From Isoetes taiwanensis (Eukaryota > Streptophyta > Lycopodiopsida > Isoetales > Isoetaceae): a DNA stretch of 64,000 nucleotides. Below the pieces are notes generated by a model that was given only the letters and a program-made list of their open reading frames with translations, was not told the DNA's origin and searched no databases. Positions 23,462 to 35,448 of the stretch are shown one piece after another. The translations under genes were made by a program, and so were the position numbers. The DNA is taken from positions 4,090,571 through 4,154,570 of the forward strand of contig JAJEKV010000059.1 in NCBI GenBank assembly GCA_021234155.1. Reading direction: 5' to 3'. How positions within the stretch are numbered: position 1 is the stretch's first letter; each line of letters begins with the position of its first letter.

Positions 23462-24540
23462 CTATACTGGAGGTGGATATGTCTTAGCTTGTTGTTTAAC
23501 CTTTCGCTTATATTCATCAGGATCCTGCAGTCACAAGAAAAGAAACACACCAGTGATAGCTAGAAAATACCAAAGATTACACTGACATACCTGAATAAAA
23601 ATGCGATAAATCCTTGTTTGAGCCGGATCTGCAGGATTTGGTGCATGTAGAAGTTCTTGGATTCCAACAAGGATTTGTTTCACTGTAATAGATGGCCTCC
23701 AGCCCTGAGAAATTCTTATAATATTGAAACCAGAAGAGAAAGAAAGGAACAAAATATGAGCATCTCAATAAAGTTGGAGCCTTTTACTCACCGAATCCTC
23801 ATTAAGAATAGAAAGGCAGACTGTTCCAGAAGGATATACATTAGGATGGAAAAAGCCTGGAGGGAACTTGTACTTTGGAGGTTTACTAGGATAATCTTCA
23901 GTGAAATGAATAGCAAGAGGAAAATAACCTCCTTCCCAATCAGTCTAGAGTAGCAATAAAACATCATCATAAAGTAAAGTAGGGCATAGAAAATAATATA
24001 TTCCACACTACATCGACATGCATATTGACAGCAGTTGGCTATTTTATCAAATAACCGAACTCGTAGCCAATCATTATGCCACATTAAATCGTTTTCTTTG
24101 CTTGAAAAGAATACTAGGTTAAGATACTTATCCCAGCCTTTCCTGGTAAGGTGCACTGCCAAATCATCAGGTTCACAGATCCATCAGGCTGAGTATCTGG
24201 TCTGGCCACAAATCCTTGCAGGATCATACGAGTATCAATAATTTTCAACAAATGTGCTCTAGACCTAGAAAACAGGATTATATTGACAAAGCTCGTGCTA
24301 ATAGAATAAAGAAACTACTTAAGTTACAATTAAAAAAAGAAATTAACCTAAAAGTTACAGGAAGAGAGAACTCTGGCTCCAACTAAACAGAAAGGGGAAA
24401 ACGGTGAGACGCTTACATGAGGATGATTCATGCGGCATGCCTTGCATTCTTTTGCCAAGCGATCTCTTGCAACAAAAAAATCGAGCACCCAAATCCCAAG
24501 GAGAAACAGGAACAAGAAGACCATCGCCATTGCAGGGATC
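23462..24540 (-). pseudogene. SUMO-conjugating enzyme (UBC9/SCE1-like), splice sites damaged
   Basis: The protein is recognisably the SUMO E2. Exon 1 (from 24417) reads ARDRLAKECKACRMNHPH; exon 2 (24132-24214) [19 protein letters not shown]; exon 3 (23792-23944) [20 protein letters not shown] through [13 protein letters not shown], with the HPN motif and catalytic Cys; exon 4 (23591-23704) GWRPSITVKQILVGIQELL; exon 5 (23462-23524) DPDEYKRKVKQQAKTYPPPV and stop. Two sites look mutated. The acceptor of exon 2 reads tgcaaGGATTT where tgcagGGATTT would keep frame, and the donor of exon 2 is ATAAGT instead of GTAAGT. Each is one G-to-A change. Exon 1 is preceded by a hydrophobic stretch not expected in UBC9, and its intact-looking relative lies at 25.66 kb. 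Probably a pseudogene; aberrant splicing is the alternative. Confidence 0.75.
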
Positions 24541-24664
24541 GCGATGAATTTTCTTTACTTTCTAATTTTCCTAACCGTAGATGCGAAATTAGACAGATCT
24601 AACGGCATGGAATCAATTTGGCCTATGTGACATGACACATGGCATAGCTAGAATCGTAGCAATT
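24346..24664 (-). repeat. Copy 1 of duplicated SCE1-like first-exon block
   Basis: This block matches 25588-25860 closely, from 'taacctaaaagttacagg' through exon 1 and its upstream region to 'ggcatagct'. Copy 1 carries an extra segment of about 45 bp right at the 5' side of the conserved exon, which adds a hydrophobic N-terminus, and has less conserved residues (DRLAKECKA). Confidence 0.8.
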
Positions 24665-25254
24665 AAAAAATCCTGAACATAAATGCTTTGTGGCACCTTA
24701 GAGCCTAGTTGAAGATATCACGATTTAGTCCGCATAGCACACATTGTGAGTCAAAGCGAAAATGGAAAAAAGATATACCTAAGTTTGCTGATGGTTCTGA
24801 CAAGTAATGTTTATTCTTTAAGGTATTAAATAGCATTGAGTCAGCTAATAGACCCAAGCAATTGGCCTCTGGTGCTGACTTTGGTTTTATCACAGTATAT
24901 AAAGGATACTTCTCTCCATGGAAGATGATAAAAATACTTTCTAGATTTTAGGCTCAAAGGGAATAGTAAAGCAATGCCTAACATAAGGATTATCCTGTGC
25001 ATATTTTTGAAGCAGAATATGTAATACCTGAAAAGATACATGGCCAACTTCTGCCAGAAGGCCGACTGGCAACATCCATCAGTGATTGTGTATAGGAATA
25101 GGAGAAAGGAACAATACATCAGTTGAATCGACATCATCTTGCAGCAAGTGATGAAACGTAATAACAAAATGTTAATCCTAATTAATGCTCAAAACTAAAT
25201 TAATGAAAATGACTAATTTTAAGCTTGAAGCCAAGACTCACTTACCACTTGGCA

Positions 25255-25560
25255 AATCGTACCCCCTGTTTGTGATATGCAGCAGATCGTGAAGCCAAGC
25301 CATCAAGCCCTTAGCACGAAGACTCATTGTTAGAGCCAGCCAAAGGCACAACACCCTAAGCTTTAAATAGAAAAGCTTATATAAAATAGCATAACTAGTG
25401 GAAATGCACTAACAAACATGGAATACCTTGTCTGTTTTCATATCAGGAACAATCTTCTGGCATTCAGCACATCAACAAACGTCTTGCCATGAGTACTTAA
25501 TTGGTATAGAGTCTCTTTAAAGAGGATGACACCAGAAACGTACCTCTGAACTCCCAGACC
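25255..25560 (-). pseudogene. Fructose-bisphosphate aldolase fragment (class I, plastid-type), broken
   Basis: Two minus-strand pieces are unmistakable aldolase: YVSGVILFKETLYQLSTHGK with FVDV (25460-25560), then KIVPDMKTDK in a shifted frame ending at a gt donor near 25434; and, after a short intron (tag acceptor near 25348), VVPLAGSNNESSC, a TAA stop where Gln is expected, and GLDGLASRSAAYHKQGVRFA ending at a gtaagt donor near 25254. The frameshift, internal stop and absence of the remaining exons make it a pseudogene. It kept an intron, so it arrived as DNA and not through cDNA. It sits between the two copies of the SCE1-like first exon. Confidence 0.8.
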
Positions 25561-25587
25561 GATAGCAGGTAGCTGTCCCAAAGCAGC

Positions 25588-25860
25588 TAACCTAAAAGTT
25601 ACAGGAAGAGAGAACTCTGGCTCCAACTAAACAGAAAGGGGAAAATGGTGAGATGCTTACATGAGGATGATTCATGCGGCATGCCTTACGTTCTTCTGCC
25701 AAGCGACCTCTTGCAACAAAACCATCGCGGGGATCGCGGGGAATTTTCAATACTTTCTAATTTTTCTAACCATAGATGCGAAATTAGACAGATCTAACGG
25801 CATGGAATCAATTTGGTCTATGTGGCATGGCACGTGGCATAGCTAAAATCGCAGCAATTT
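25588..25860 (-). pseudogene. Copy 2 of SCE1-like first exon
   Basis: The exon reads FVARGRLAEERKACRMNHPH and ends at the same gtaagc donor as copy 1. It is closer to the canonical UBC9 start (ARGRLAEERKAW...NHPHG) than the copy next to the remaining exons, so this is probably the ancestral sequence and 24.4 kb the diverged one, or the reverse arrangement after a tandem duplication. No in-frame ATG lies immediately upstream. Confidence 0.7.
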
Positions 25861-26142
25861 GTGCACCTCGGTTAGGCAACCCTGCAAAAGAAAAATGACG
25901 TAATCACCTACAAAATTTTATCCAATGTCTTAAAACTGCGCAAAGTTTTCTTTTAGTTTTGTGGTCGTGATACGTGTCAAAATATTAAGTGCGTACGAAT
26001 GTTCAAAGTAAATAGTCTAAGGCCATGTTTTTGGCGCCATAACTGAATTCATAGAACCGTCCATTTTACATTGGACGGACGGGATGCAATTGATGATCCC
26101 ATACTACTCAAAACTGGATCCCCCCCAGAGGAAAAACAGAGC

Positions 26143-28681
26143 ATGGGGAAGGCGAGTACTAGCAAGGATTCTGCAGCAGATCGAGATGCAGACGAAGGCG
26201 CCAGGCTAAAAAATATTGCCATCTCGAAAGGCTTGCTTGGCCGATCCAGAGCCGCTCCATCTCAATTTTTGGATCCTTCGGCAGGTAGAATTTTGCCTTA
26301 AATTTTTTGTTTCTTCTTAAGGTAGCTAAAACTTCAATGGTCATGCTGATATTGTAATCAGTCTTGAATGTTGTGTTCCTTCTTGAGTAGGCTGTCTCAG
26401 TTTTTTCTTTGCCGCAGCCATTCTGAAGTGCGATGGGAAAGATATTGTGAAAAAGGGTAACAGGAAAAACAAGTACTTGTTTGCATTTCCTGGCATTGTT
26501 GCTCCAGTTGCTGGAGGAAAATTTGGCGACTTGACAAATATGAATTCCCGCAATCCTATTCTGTATGTTGATTTTCCTCAGGTGAGCTGAAAGAGTGTCA
26601 GTTTAGTTTCTAATTTGTAAATTTGAAGCCAATATTTTGAGTTTTTATATGCAGGGGCGTCTCAAGCTATTTGGTACTTTTGTATATCCTAAAAACAAGT
26701 ACCTTACCATGCACTTTTCTAGAGGCACAAAAAGCATCTTATGCGAAGACTCTTTTGAAAGTCTGGTAAGCTCGTGGGCTTTCTTATCATCGCATCGAAG
26801 TAGTTTCTATGATTAACATAGCACATAAAATAGGTCGTCTTTTCTGAAGCTTGGTGGATTGGAAAGAAGGAGGATAATCCTGATGAACTTAAACTTATCA
26901 TGCCAAACGTTTCGGAACAGGTTTTTATTTGTCTTATAAGTTTGGCTGCTAGGGAGGTCTAAGTAATCTGGACTTCTGTTTTATACTTCTGCAGATGCAT
27001 ACGAATTTTGACTTTACAGCAGGTGGTGGCCGTAGTTCAGATGTATGCGTTGGTCAAGTTCCAAAGAGTGCTAGGGTTCCAGAGTCAGTTTTGACCACCC
27101 CTGTTCATGAAAACAACGCAGTTGAGGAGACAGAGACTGCCTTACGTCATTCTGCTCGTCATTCTGTTCGCACACAGAAGAGAAATCTCAAGTACGGTGA
27201 CTTTATGTTTGTGAAGGGCTTGTTTTTGCTATTTAGTTTAGCAGAATTGTTCTTGTTTCAGTTATACAGAGAAATCTGAAGATGAAGAGGATGAAGAGGA
27301 TGATGCCAGTAGCAGTGATGATGGAAGTCGAGACAGTCAGCCCGTTACTGATTTAAAACCTAAAAAAGTGGTCCTAAATCAGCAAGGCAAAAAGCCACTT
27401 ACATCAGATATCTGTGCAAAAAAAAAGCAGAATGTAAAAGGTAGGTTGGTAATGTGGTTTGTGTATACTCGCCAGAAATAGTTTCTAAGTACATGCTTCA
27501 AGAATTGCATGTGCAATTAATTGGTGAATTCGGACCTGCCTCTATTTTTATAACTTAGGGTTTCAGGTTTTAAAAAATAGTATAATTATAAGATGCTCAA
27601 CAGAATTTGTTAAGTTTCCTATACTACAATATATTGGAGTGTTAATCTAACATCCCATAACAGATGCAAGAGATTCCAATGCGAAAGGTATTCTAATTTT
27701 GGTGAATTCTGAAGATGAAAACAAGCCTGCAGCAAAAAGGAAAAAAAGTTCAGATGTACGCAACGTGTGTGATTTAGATGAAAGGCCGTTTTCTGTGTTT
27801 GATACTTTATCTTTTGTATTGATATGCTTACTCCGTTCATTATATTCAGTGCAAGTCGAAATGTAAAGACCTTGATGAATCTGCAAACGGCTGGGTATGA
27901 ATTATATATCACTTTTATGCTGATAAGCTACATCTTTATATAAAGAAAATCTAATGCTCCAGCATTTTACACTTTCCGCAGAAGCAATTAAAGCTGGACT
28001 TTAAGTCCACCGTTCAAGGTAAAATTCTGTTTAGCTGTGCAAAATCTAATTGTTGTAATGATCCCTTTTATGTTATTATTTCAGAAATTACAAGAAAGAG
28101 GAAGTCTTCAGATTCTATGGTATGCTTATATTTTTTGTTTGACAGCCATGAGATAGTCAAATAGCAGTGATAAAGTAGCAATTCTTGATGTTTTTTGGTT
28201 CTTTACTTGGTTTTAGGATATGTCTCGTACAGATAAAATATGTAGAACAAAGACTGTGGAAGTACAACAGAAAGGTCTGTAATTATAGTTTTGTAGGATG
28301 CATGTAATCTTTTCTACATTCACACTGTTGTTGACGTATTTTTCATTTCAGTGCTGGGAAGTAAAAGTACTCCAAAGCGAGCTGCCACTGTGAAACCGAA
28401 GAAGGTATACTTTGTTAAACTACAAAAGTTAAAGTTTCAAATGCAAGAGAATGACTGCAATTATTTGCAGAATCAGGTTTTGGACTGCAAAACCAAATAA
28501 AATGATAAAATTAGGAGGAATAAACAATAATGATAAACTAATTAATTTGATCTCAATGTACTCATCTTTACTATCAAATGGTAACTTGCAGGCCAAAATA
28601 GAACAAAGTGATAGCGAGGATGAAGAAGATGATCAAGATAGTATTGACAGTGACAATGACGATGATGATTGGGTAGCTTAA
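26143..28681 (+). CDS. RHL1: RHL1-like subunit of plant topoisomerase VI
   Basis: RHL1 is a nuclear DNA-binding partner of TOP6A/TOP6B/BIN4, needed for endoreduplication. Thirteen exons splice with canonical sites and keep phase: 26143-26284, 26418-26581, 26655-26765, 26834-26920, 26995-27191, 27262-27440, 27664-27755, 27850-27894, 27982-28018, 28085-28119, 28217-28274, 28352-28404 and 28592-28681. The product is about 429 residues. Diagnostic segments: KNIAISKGLLGRS, KCDGKDIVKKGNRKNKYLFA, FPGIVAPVAGGKFGDL, YVDFPQ/GRLKLFGTFVYPK, RGTKSILCEDSFESL and VVFSEAWWIGKKEDNP. The tail is Ser/Lys-rich with acidic clusters (EDEEDEEDDASSSDD) and a final DDDDWVA. I chose the ATG at 26143, the first in frame before the conserved region. 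A six-base micro-exon near 28471 (AATCAG) is possible. No damage is seen, so it is likely functional. Confidence 0.92.
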
Positions 28682-29189
28682 AAAAAAAACAGGTTATATT
28701 GGAAAAAGTGTACAATAGTCATTGATTTACTTCCAATCAGGAAGCATTGGTTGACAGCGTGTACATCTGCTATTCTTTTGTACAATAAAATATTCATCAG
28801 TGTAATCTCTATTTGACCACATTCTTTCCAAAATGTTTGCCATCAAGTTGCAGAGGGTAGAAGGTGCTTCATTTTAATCTTCTACTAAGCAAATGTACTT
28901 AATAAATTAGTTTCGGTGTGCAGTATCTAGTCATTCTTTGCTCCTGGTTGTGTCAGATCAGGTGGATGGCCAAAAGCTGGATTTACTCTCTTACAAAGAA
29001 TTCATGTTCTCAGCCTCTTTAAAAATAAAAGAAGTCTCCAAATCAGTTGCACAATTTAGACAATATTAAGTAGAATTATTGCTTTTGTAGTTCTGTTTGC
29101 CTGATTGTACCACATGGGTTCAATCTGTTTCAGCTTTTAACCTAGAAAATGCCCGTCTTGGGTGGACTTTGGGTTTGTAGTATATATGA

Positions 29190-29890
29190 ATTAGAATCTT
29201 CTTGTCTTTTTGAAATGCTTTGTGTACATACTTGATGCCACTTCTTAAGGTGCATCTTGAGAGGGTGACATATAGAAGACTGGAGATGTTTCTAGAAATT
29301 GCCATTACAATTTGGAGATGGTAATTGACAATGCTCCTATTGAAAGGGATGCTAAAATTTGAGGGCATCAAGTTGATCTTTGAGAATAGAACTCGAATCG
29401 TTTTGGTGATGCATAATCACGTTCCTATGCATCGAGGATACATAATTCGTAGCAGGATGATTGTTGCTTCTTGATGTCATTCTTTGAGATCTTAAGTAAT
29501 TAATAAACATAATCCCGTCATCATCATCGTCATCATCTTCCATGTTTAAGATGTCCATTGCCAGCCATTTTGACCTGCTGGACATCCATATTATATGTGA
29601 GTTTGATGCTATTGAAGTGACCTTAGAGGTGGTTACTCTTTAAATAGTCAATCTCTCACGTGTTGCCCGATTCACGATTGGAAAAGGCTATTCGAAATCA
29701 CCATCAATAACTATAATGATTCCTCCAAATGTTCTTAATCCTCGTCCATGTATGTCTGTCGCTGGGAGCACGTCTGTATGGGTCATACTGATTTCATCCC
29801 ATACTATGACTTTGTTCCTTTCCTTGTCATAGTCCTGATATTGCTTGCTATTTCCAGTCTGTGCTTTTTTCAATACAAGGCTTGTTATTC
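29190..29890 (-). mobile_element. Helitron-type PIF1 helicase remnant
   Basis: On the minus strand 29688-29873 reads KVIVWDEISMTHTDV and then FGGIIIVIDGDF, the Walker B region of the PIF1-like helicases carried by Helitrons. About 29190-29300 reads LLYVTLSRCTLRSGIKYV, like the C-terminal 'QLYVALSR.TS..GLKI' motif. The middle contains a (GAT)n acidic stretch at about 29518-29545. Stops and frame changes show decay. No Rep domain or Helitron ends were recognised. A host PIF1 pseudogene is the alternative. Confidence 0.6.
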
Positions 29891-29937
29891 CTGTCCATAT
29901 AATTGCTATGATGTTGCTCCCTTTTCCCTGGGCCTTT

Positions 29938-30075
29938 GATCTGGTGGTAACACACTAGTCCTAGAACAAATATGTTTGGAGTTCGAGATCGCCTAAGTCG
30001 CACTATGTATAGTTCTGTTCCATGGCCCCCTGCAAGCTTCTTGGATGTTAAAATAATGTCTGTCTGTCCGTCTGT
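29938..30075 (+). mobile_element. tRNA-derived SINE, copy 1
   Basis: It starts with a pol III-type promoter: an A-box-like CTGGTGGTAACACACTAGTC and a B-box-like GAGTTCGAGATCG, followed by a body and a TCTGTC simple tail (30057-30078). The same two boxes recur at 30.54 and 30.85 kb. Confidence 0.6.
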
Positions 30076-30079
30076 CCTA

Positions 30080-30275
30080 AGTATGGTGATGATGGTATTA
30101 AAGAGGGATGTATGGGTTCCCTTCATTGGGTCATTGGACAACAAGAGGATAGGGACGGGGGTTTTTTAATCCTGGTAGTAATGCGCCTGCTGCTCTCTTT
30201 TTGTACTTGGGTCTCATAGGCCAGTTGGTCTCCGTGGACGATAAAATCATATTCTATTCTATTCTATTCTCTATT
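30080..30275 (+). mobile_element. LINE 3' end, severely 5'-truncated, (TTCTA)n tail
   Basis: The segment from GGGGGTTTTTTAATCCTG through GCTGCTCTC to GGTCTCCGTGGACG and the CTATT tail matches 20730-20842 closely. It is the same LINE family, inserted directly after the SINE copy. Confidence 0.75.
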
Positions 30276-30474
30276 TAACTTAGCATGGTTCTGCTCTCCT
30301 TCTACCTTTTGTTTAGCACCAATATTGAGTTGGCTCATTTATATGATAAAGGAGGTTAGGTCTTGGCTCTGGGAGTTGGGTTGTTTGGCAGCTCAACGTG
30401 TATAGGCTGCATGGTCTGATGATTTCTTCAAAAGAATTATGCTTGCGCAAGTTTAGGGTGTTACTGACAATTGA

Positions 30475-30605
30475 TAGAGTGAGTTTGATGAAAAGAAGAA
30501 GAAGCAGCAACTTTTACCTTATATTGAATGTCACTCTAGATAGTCTTGAACTCAAGACATATTTATTCTAGGACTAGTGTGTTACCACTAGATTAAACTC
30601 CCAAG
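30475..30605 (-). mobile_element. tRNA-derived SINE, copy 2
   Basis: On the minus strand: TCTAGTGGTAACACACTAGT, then TCTTGAGTTCAAGACTATC, then a body and a TTGCTGCTTCTTCTTC tail. The two promoter boxes match copies 1 and 3; the tail resembles copy 3. Confidence 0.65.
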
Positions 30606-30789
30606 CATAGATTGGCCATGCCATTTATTCATCCATTTCAAAGTTTCCAAGTGCCAACTTCAAGTGCTTCGTGATGGTAACCATTTTCGGGCTTTTTCAG
30701 TCTAAAAAGATTTGACACTTTCTCAGCTCTCAGTCAAAAAGAGGAATTAGCTAAAGTTGTGATAAATGGGATGTTTATTATTGTGGTAG

Positions 30790-31050
30790 GATGACATTGT
30801 AGTTAATGAGTGGCTTACACATCTAGGTACACATTAGTGCTTTAATGTGTAACATAGTAATCCTAGAGCAAATATATCTTGAGTTCGAGGCTATCCACAA
30901 TTGCACTTAATCTAAGGTGGTTCGGGGTTTGACCAACAAGGCAACGTTGGCGTAGTGTGTGCGTCATATGCCCAGTCGGATGCTGCCGATGTGGCATGAC
31001 ATAAAAATTGCTTCTTCATCTTCTTCTTTAGCTTTTTTTTTTTCCTTAAT
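30790..31050 (+). mobile_element. tRNA-derived SINE, copy 3
   Basis: The B-box region reads CTTGAGTTCGAGGCTATC. The body is longer than in the other copies, and the tail (AAAAATTGCTTCTTCATCTTCTTC) matches copy 2. The A box is diverged (GTGTAACATAGTAATCC). Confidence 0.6.
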
Positions 31051-31689
31051 TGTATGATTTTCTACTATTATTAGGCATATTAGGCTCTATTTTGTTTTGT
31101 TTTGTTATGTTTCTTTTTTATTGAGCATTTGCCCTAGTTCTATGTGACAGGGCTTTATTCCATGCATGAGGCCCTTGTTCATTGTATTGTTCCATGGTGC
31201 TGGTGGTCTTAGTAGATGTTAACATTTCTCTATCTACCTACCTACCTACCAACCTATCCGTCGACCATTCGCTAGAAAAATCTTCCTATGGATAATACAA
31301 TTCTTGCAGCAGCAGCAATAGCAGCAGCAACATCAACAATAGATGATTCATTGAAGTTGCAGATAGTCCTTTGCCATTTGACCCCCGAATTTGTTTCAGT
31401 AGATTGAGAGGATTAGGGGTCTGTACATGCAGATGAATGCAAATTCTTTTTTAATTACAATGTGATTTGAAAGTCGATCGTGTCTTGCAGTTCTCTCCAG
31501 TTTGAGTCATTCGCCAATAGTCCAAGTTCCTTTGCGATTTCATGGAATGTGTTACTATACTGCTTGCCATTGATGTACCACATATTTTAAAAGCTCGTCA
31601 CTCGTTTCATATTGCCTCTTTTCGTCCTTAGACATTCTACGTCAACCTGATGAGTCTAAACCTTTCTTCATTTCCCACATATTTTGCCT

Positions 31690-32397
31690 TTTTTTTGGGC
31701 TTTTTATGTTGAGCAATCTCTAAATTTGCTCTGGATATGTATATTCTGTGTTATTTTGACCAATTTTATGCAAATCAAACCAAGGCTTCATATGAAACAA
31801 AATTGTATTCTCTTGAAATTGGACTTCTCTAAAGCCTTTGACACTGTTCATTGGAATTTTATAGATTATGCTCTTGACAAGCTTGGTTTCTCTGATAAAA
31901 TCATCAAATTGATCCATGGTCTAAATTCTCGATCTCAGCCTACTGTGCTAAATAATGGCTCACCATGACCTTTTTTCCCTCTGGCCAGAGGGGTTAGACA
32001 AGGCTGTCCTTTGGCCCCCTATATCTTTATTGATGTTATTGAGATCCTTGCTAGAGTTATTAATCATCAACACCATCTAGGGAATATTGAGGGACTGATT
32101 TTACCTGATAATACTACCAACATGAAGATCTTGCAATATGCTGATGATTCTTTTAGTTTCCTCAAAAATGACAATTCTAATATCTCTGCTTATCTGGATA
32201 TAAACTCTAGCTTTAGTGTAGCCTCTGGCATCTCTCTCAATCTCAACAAATGTAGCATTATTGGTGAGATAGATCAGCAAAGTATATGTGGAATTAATTG
32301 TCTAAATTCCTCTCAAGCTACCAAACTTCTGGAATTGTCTCTAAGATGCAAGGAGGGTGCATCTTTTTTAACATTAATAAAGCAATTAATACATTGA
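31690..32397 (+). mobile_element. LINE reverse transcriptase fragment
   Basis: Core RT motifs are readable: LKLDFSKAFDTVHWNFIDYA (block 3), GVRQGCPLAPYIFIDVIEIL (block 4) and QYADDSFSFLKND, the catalytic YADD (block 5), then ISLNLNKCSIIGEI. One stop at about 31967 interrupts it. It is a different LINE lineage from the one at 19.5 kb, judging by its codon use and sequence. No 3' end is evident before the satellite. Confidence 0.85.
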
Positions 32398-32529
32398 TTT
32401 TCTAGGAACCTTCCTTTTCCAACTGCCTTCAATCGCTATAACTTGGAGAGAGGGTCAGTTGAAGGTGGGACCCATGCTGTTTTTTTCCAATGAGTGATGC
32501 ATTGGCATCGTTCCATAGCAGTTGGAGAC

Positions 32530-33785
32530 AATGTAGTCAAATTCTAAGGTAATCTTTGGGAATCTAAGAGAATCTTCATAGAATGCTTGATAATCTAAGG
32601 GAATCTTTATGGAATCCTTGAGAATCTAGAGAATCTAAGGGAACTCAAGAGAATCTACGTAGAATCTTGGAGGACCCAAGGGAATCCAGCAGAACCTTTA
32701 CGAAATTCTTGAAAATCTAGAGGAATCTTGATGGGACCTTGGAGAATCTATAGGAATCTTTACAAAATCCAAGGAAATCTAGGAGAATCTACATAGAATC
32801 TTACAAAATCTAGAGGAAATTTGGGATCATTTCTGAGAATCTAGGGGAATCTCAAGAGAATCTTAAAGAATCTAAGGGAATCTACATAGATTCTTGATAA
32901 ATTAAGGGAATTTAGGGGAATCTTAGTGGAATCTAAGGGAATTTCAAGGGAATATTTTTGAATTTAACGAAATCTTTATAAAATGCTTGAGAATCTAAGG
33001 GAATCTTGATGGAATCTTAAAGAATGTAGAGAATCTGAGGGAATTTAAGAGAATCTATAAAGAATCTTGGAGAACCCAAGGGAGTCTAGCAGAATCTTTA
33101 TAAAATTCTTGAAAATCTAGAGGAATCATGATGAGACCTTGGAGAATCTAGAGGGAATCTTTATAGAATCCAAAGGAATCTAGGAGAATCTACATACAAC
33201 CTTATAAAATGTAGAGGAAATTTGGGATCATCTTTAAGAATCTAGAGGAATCTTAAGAGAATCTTAAGGAATCTTTACAGAATCCAAAGGAAGTTAAGAG
33301 ATCCTACATAGAATCTTGGGAATCTAAGGGAACTTAGAGGAATCTTAGTGGAATCTAAGGGAATCTCAAGGAAATGTTTGGGAATCTAAGGGAATTCTTT
33401 ATAAAATGCTTAAGAATCTAAAGGAATATTGATGGAATCTTGATGATCTTGGAAAATCTAGAGAATCTACAAAAATCTTGGAGGACCCAAGGGAATCTAG
33501 CAGAATCTTTATAAGATTCTTGAAAATCTAGAGGAATGTTGATGGGACCTTGGAGAATCTAGGGAAATCTTTACAAAATCCAAAGGAATCTAGGAAAATC
33601 TACATACAATCTTACAAAATCTAGAAGAAATTTGGGATAATCTTTGAGAATCTAGGAGAATCTCAAGAGAATGTTAAGGAATCTATGGGAATGTCAAGAG
33701 AATCTAAGAGAATCTTCATAACATCTTTGAGAATCTAGGGGAATTTTCCTTGAATCTTGGAGAACATAAGAGGTTCTTTATATAA
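32530..33785. repeat. Satellite of GAATCT/GGAATCT units with ~405-bp higher-order repeat
   Basis: The array is built of degenerate 15-20 bp units around 'GAATCTAAGGGAATCTT'. A higher-order repeat is marked by the phrase (A)GGA(G)GACCCAAGGGA at 32671, 33071 and 33482, spacing 400 and 411 bp. The order of sub-units (…CTAGCAGAATC, …GATGGGACCTTGGAG, …AAATTTGGGAT) repeats in each. No ORF is supported. Confidence 0.9.
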
Positions 33786-33789
33786 TTTT

Positions 33790-35310
33790 CATTGGATAGC
33801 TTAGAATTTGTATACTCCCTCATAGTACAACCCCTTGTATATATAAAAGAAATATGGTCGTAGGCTTATGAAATATGAGGTATATTTTCTTTGGAAATTT
33901 CCGTATAAGGGATAATTTCTCTTAACCCTATGCAGGCACATGCCATATAGACTTTACGTTAGGTGCACCCCCCGGGGACAGTAAGGGAATGTCATCAGCA
34001 TGATGAGAAGCTCAAAGAATCTTTAAACCTGATTATAAAGGTACAATAGTAACTTTTAGACTTACATGTTGAAAGACAGAACAATTATACGAAAATTGCA
34101 TACTTTGTATAACTTTTGTTGTAGGCATGGGAGATGTATTACTAATTTTGTTTTTCCCCCTTTTTTTTTGTTTTTGGCGGGAGGGGGGTGGAGGGGCCTA
34201 TTAACTCGTGGCCTTGTCAAGGACCCATGAATATTATAGGTATGAGTTGGTATAAGAAGGGCATGGACATCCAAGTGGTATTATGTTGACAAAAATGAAA
34301 AATCATAAGCATAATGTACAAGACCAGATGCCAACATATCATTCAACTAGAAGTAAGTTGACAAAAAATGATGAAGAGTCTCATAAGTATTAGTTGGTGG
34401 TATGGATGCAAGTAGGATTGTTATATATGCAGCATATGGCGTCTTGAAAAGCGTTATGGTGAAAGAGACAAGTGGCAGACAAAAATAAAGAATAGAAGCA
34501 TAATAGTACAGATACTCAAGATATCATTTTCAATGTCCGACGAAGAATTAGCATAATTGATAGAGAAAACTTTAGCATATCATTAAAAATCAGTGAAATT
34601 GACAGAAACGAAAGAAGTAAAAGCATAATCGTTGCATAATTAACATCAAGAGCTCAAAAAAATAACAGTTAGATATAAGCTGACATAAAGAGAAGATCTA
34701 GAAGAAGCATAATCGGAAGAAGAAAGGTCAGCGTATTAGTCGAATTGGCTGACAAAGATGACAAAAGAGGAGAATTTGAAGTTTGTCATTAATAAAGCAC
34801 TATACAAGTAGGTAGTGAATAGATTAACAAGAAAGACGCCGAAGGAGAAGGCATATGGCATGCAACCTTAGGAAAGAAAGGAATAAGTTGCTGAAGAAGA
34901 AGATGCATGGCCCACAACTTAAAAAAAAAAATGGAAAAAAGAAAAAGGGACTAGTGTTCTATGACACACGCACGGATGTTAATAAAGGCACAATACTAAC
35001 TCATGTGACGGCGTAGAAAGTATACTAACTCATGTGACAGATAGATAGACAGACAGACAGGGAGCATCGTATATATCGGACGCCGACATGTTATAGCCAC
35101 GGGCATATCCGTGTCTTTGACATGTTATAGCCACCCCCAAAAAAAATTACACATCATTTTTGTGGACTTAAGGATTTTTTGCCATTCAAGACTGGCTATA
35201 ACATGCCCACCTCCGACATTTACCGCGATGGGACAGATAGAGGATAAAATTTTATAAGATCCGATAAGGGCCACAATATGGTGGCCATTTTGACGGGGTT
35301 AGATTTGGGC
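33790..35310. other. No gene seen
   Basis: AT-rich DNA with small tandem features: 'ACTCATGTGACRG' twice (about 34999-35040), a (GATA/GACA)n run at 35041-35060, and the phrase GACATGTTATAGCCAC twice (35087 and 35119). Nothing coding is supported. Confidence 0.5.
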
Positions 35311-35448
35311 ATGGCCCATGGCCACCAACCGCAGTTGCAGCGCTTTCCAATTTCGGACCACCGATTTGTACAAGCCCCGCTCTTTTTATGAGCTAAGTTA
35401 TTGCATCGCCATAGCTCGTCCGGCGCCTACAGCTCTTCATTCCGGCGT

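Noticed and set aside
26071-26142. RHL1 start upstream of 26143
   Set aside because: The upstream frame begins with TTG; the ATG at 26084 is out of frame.
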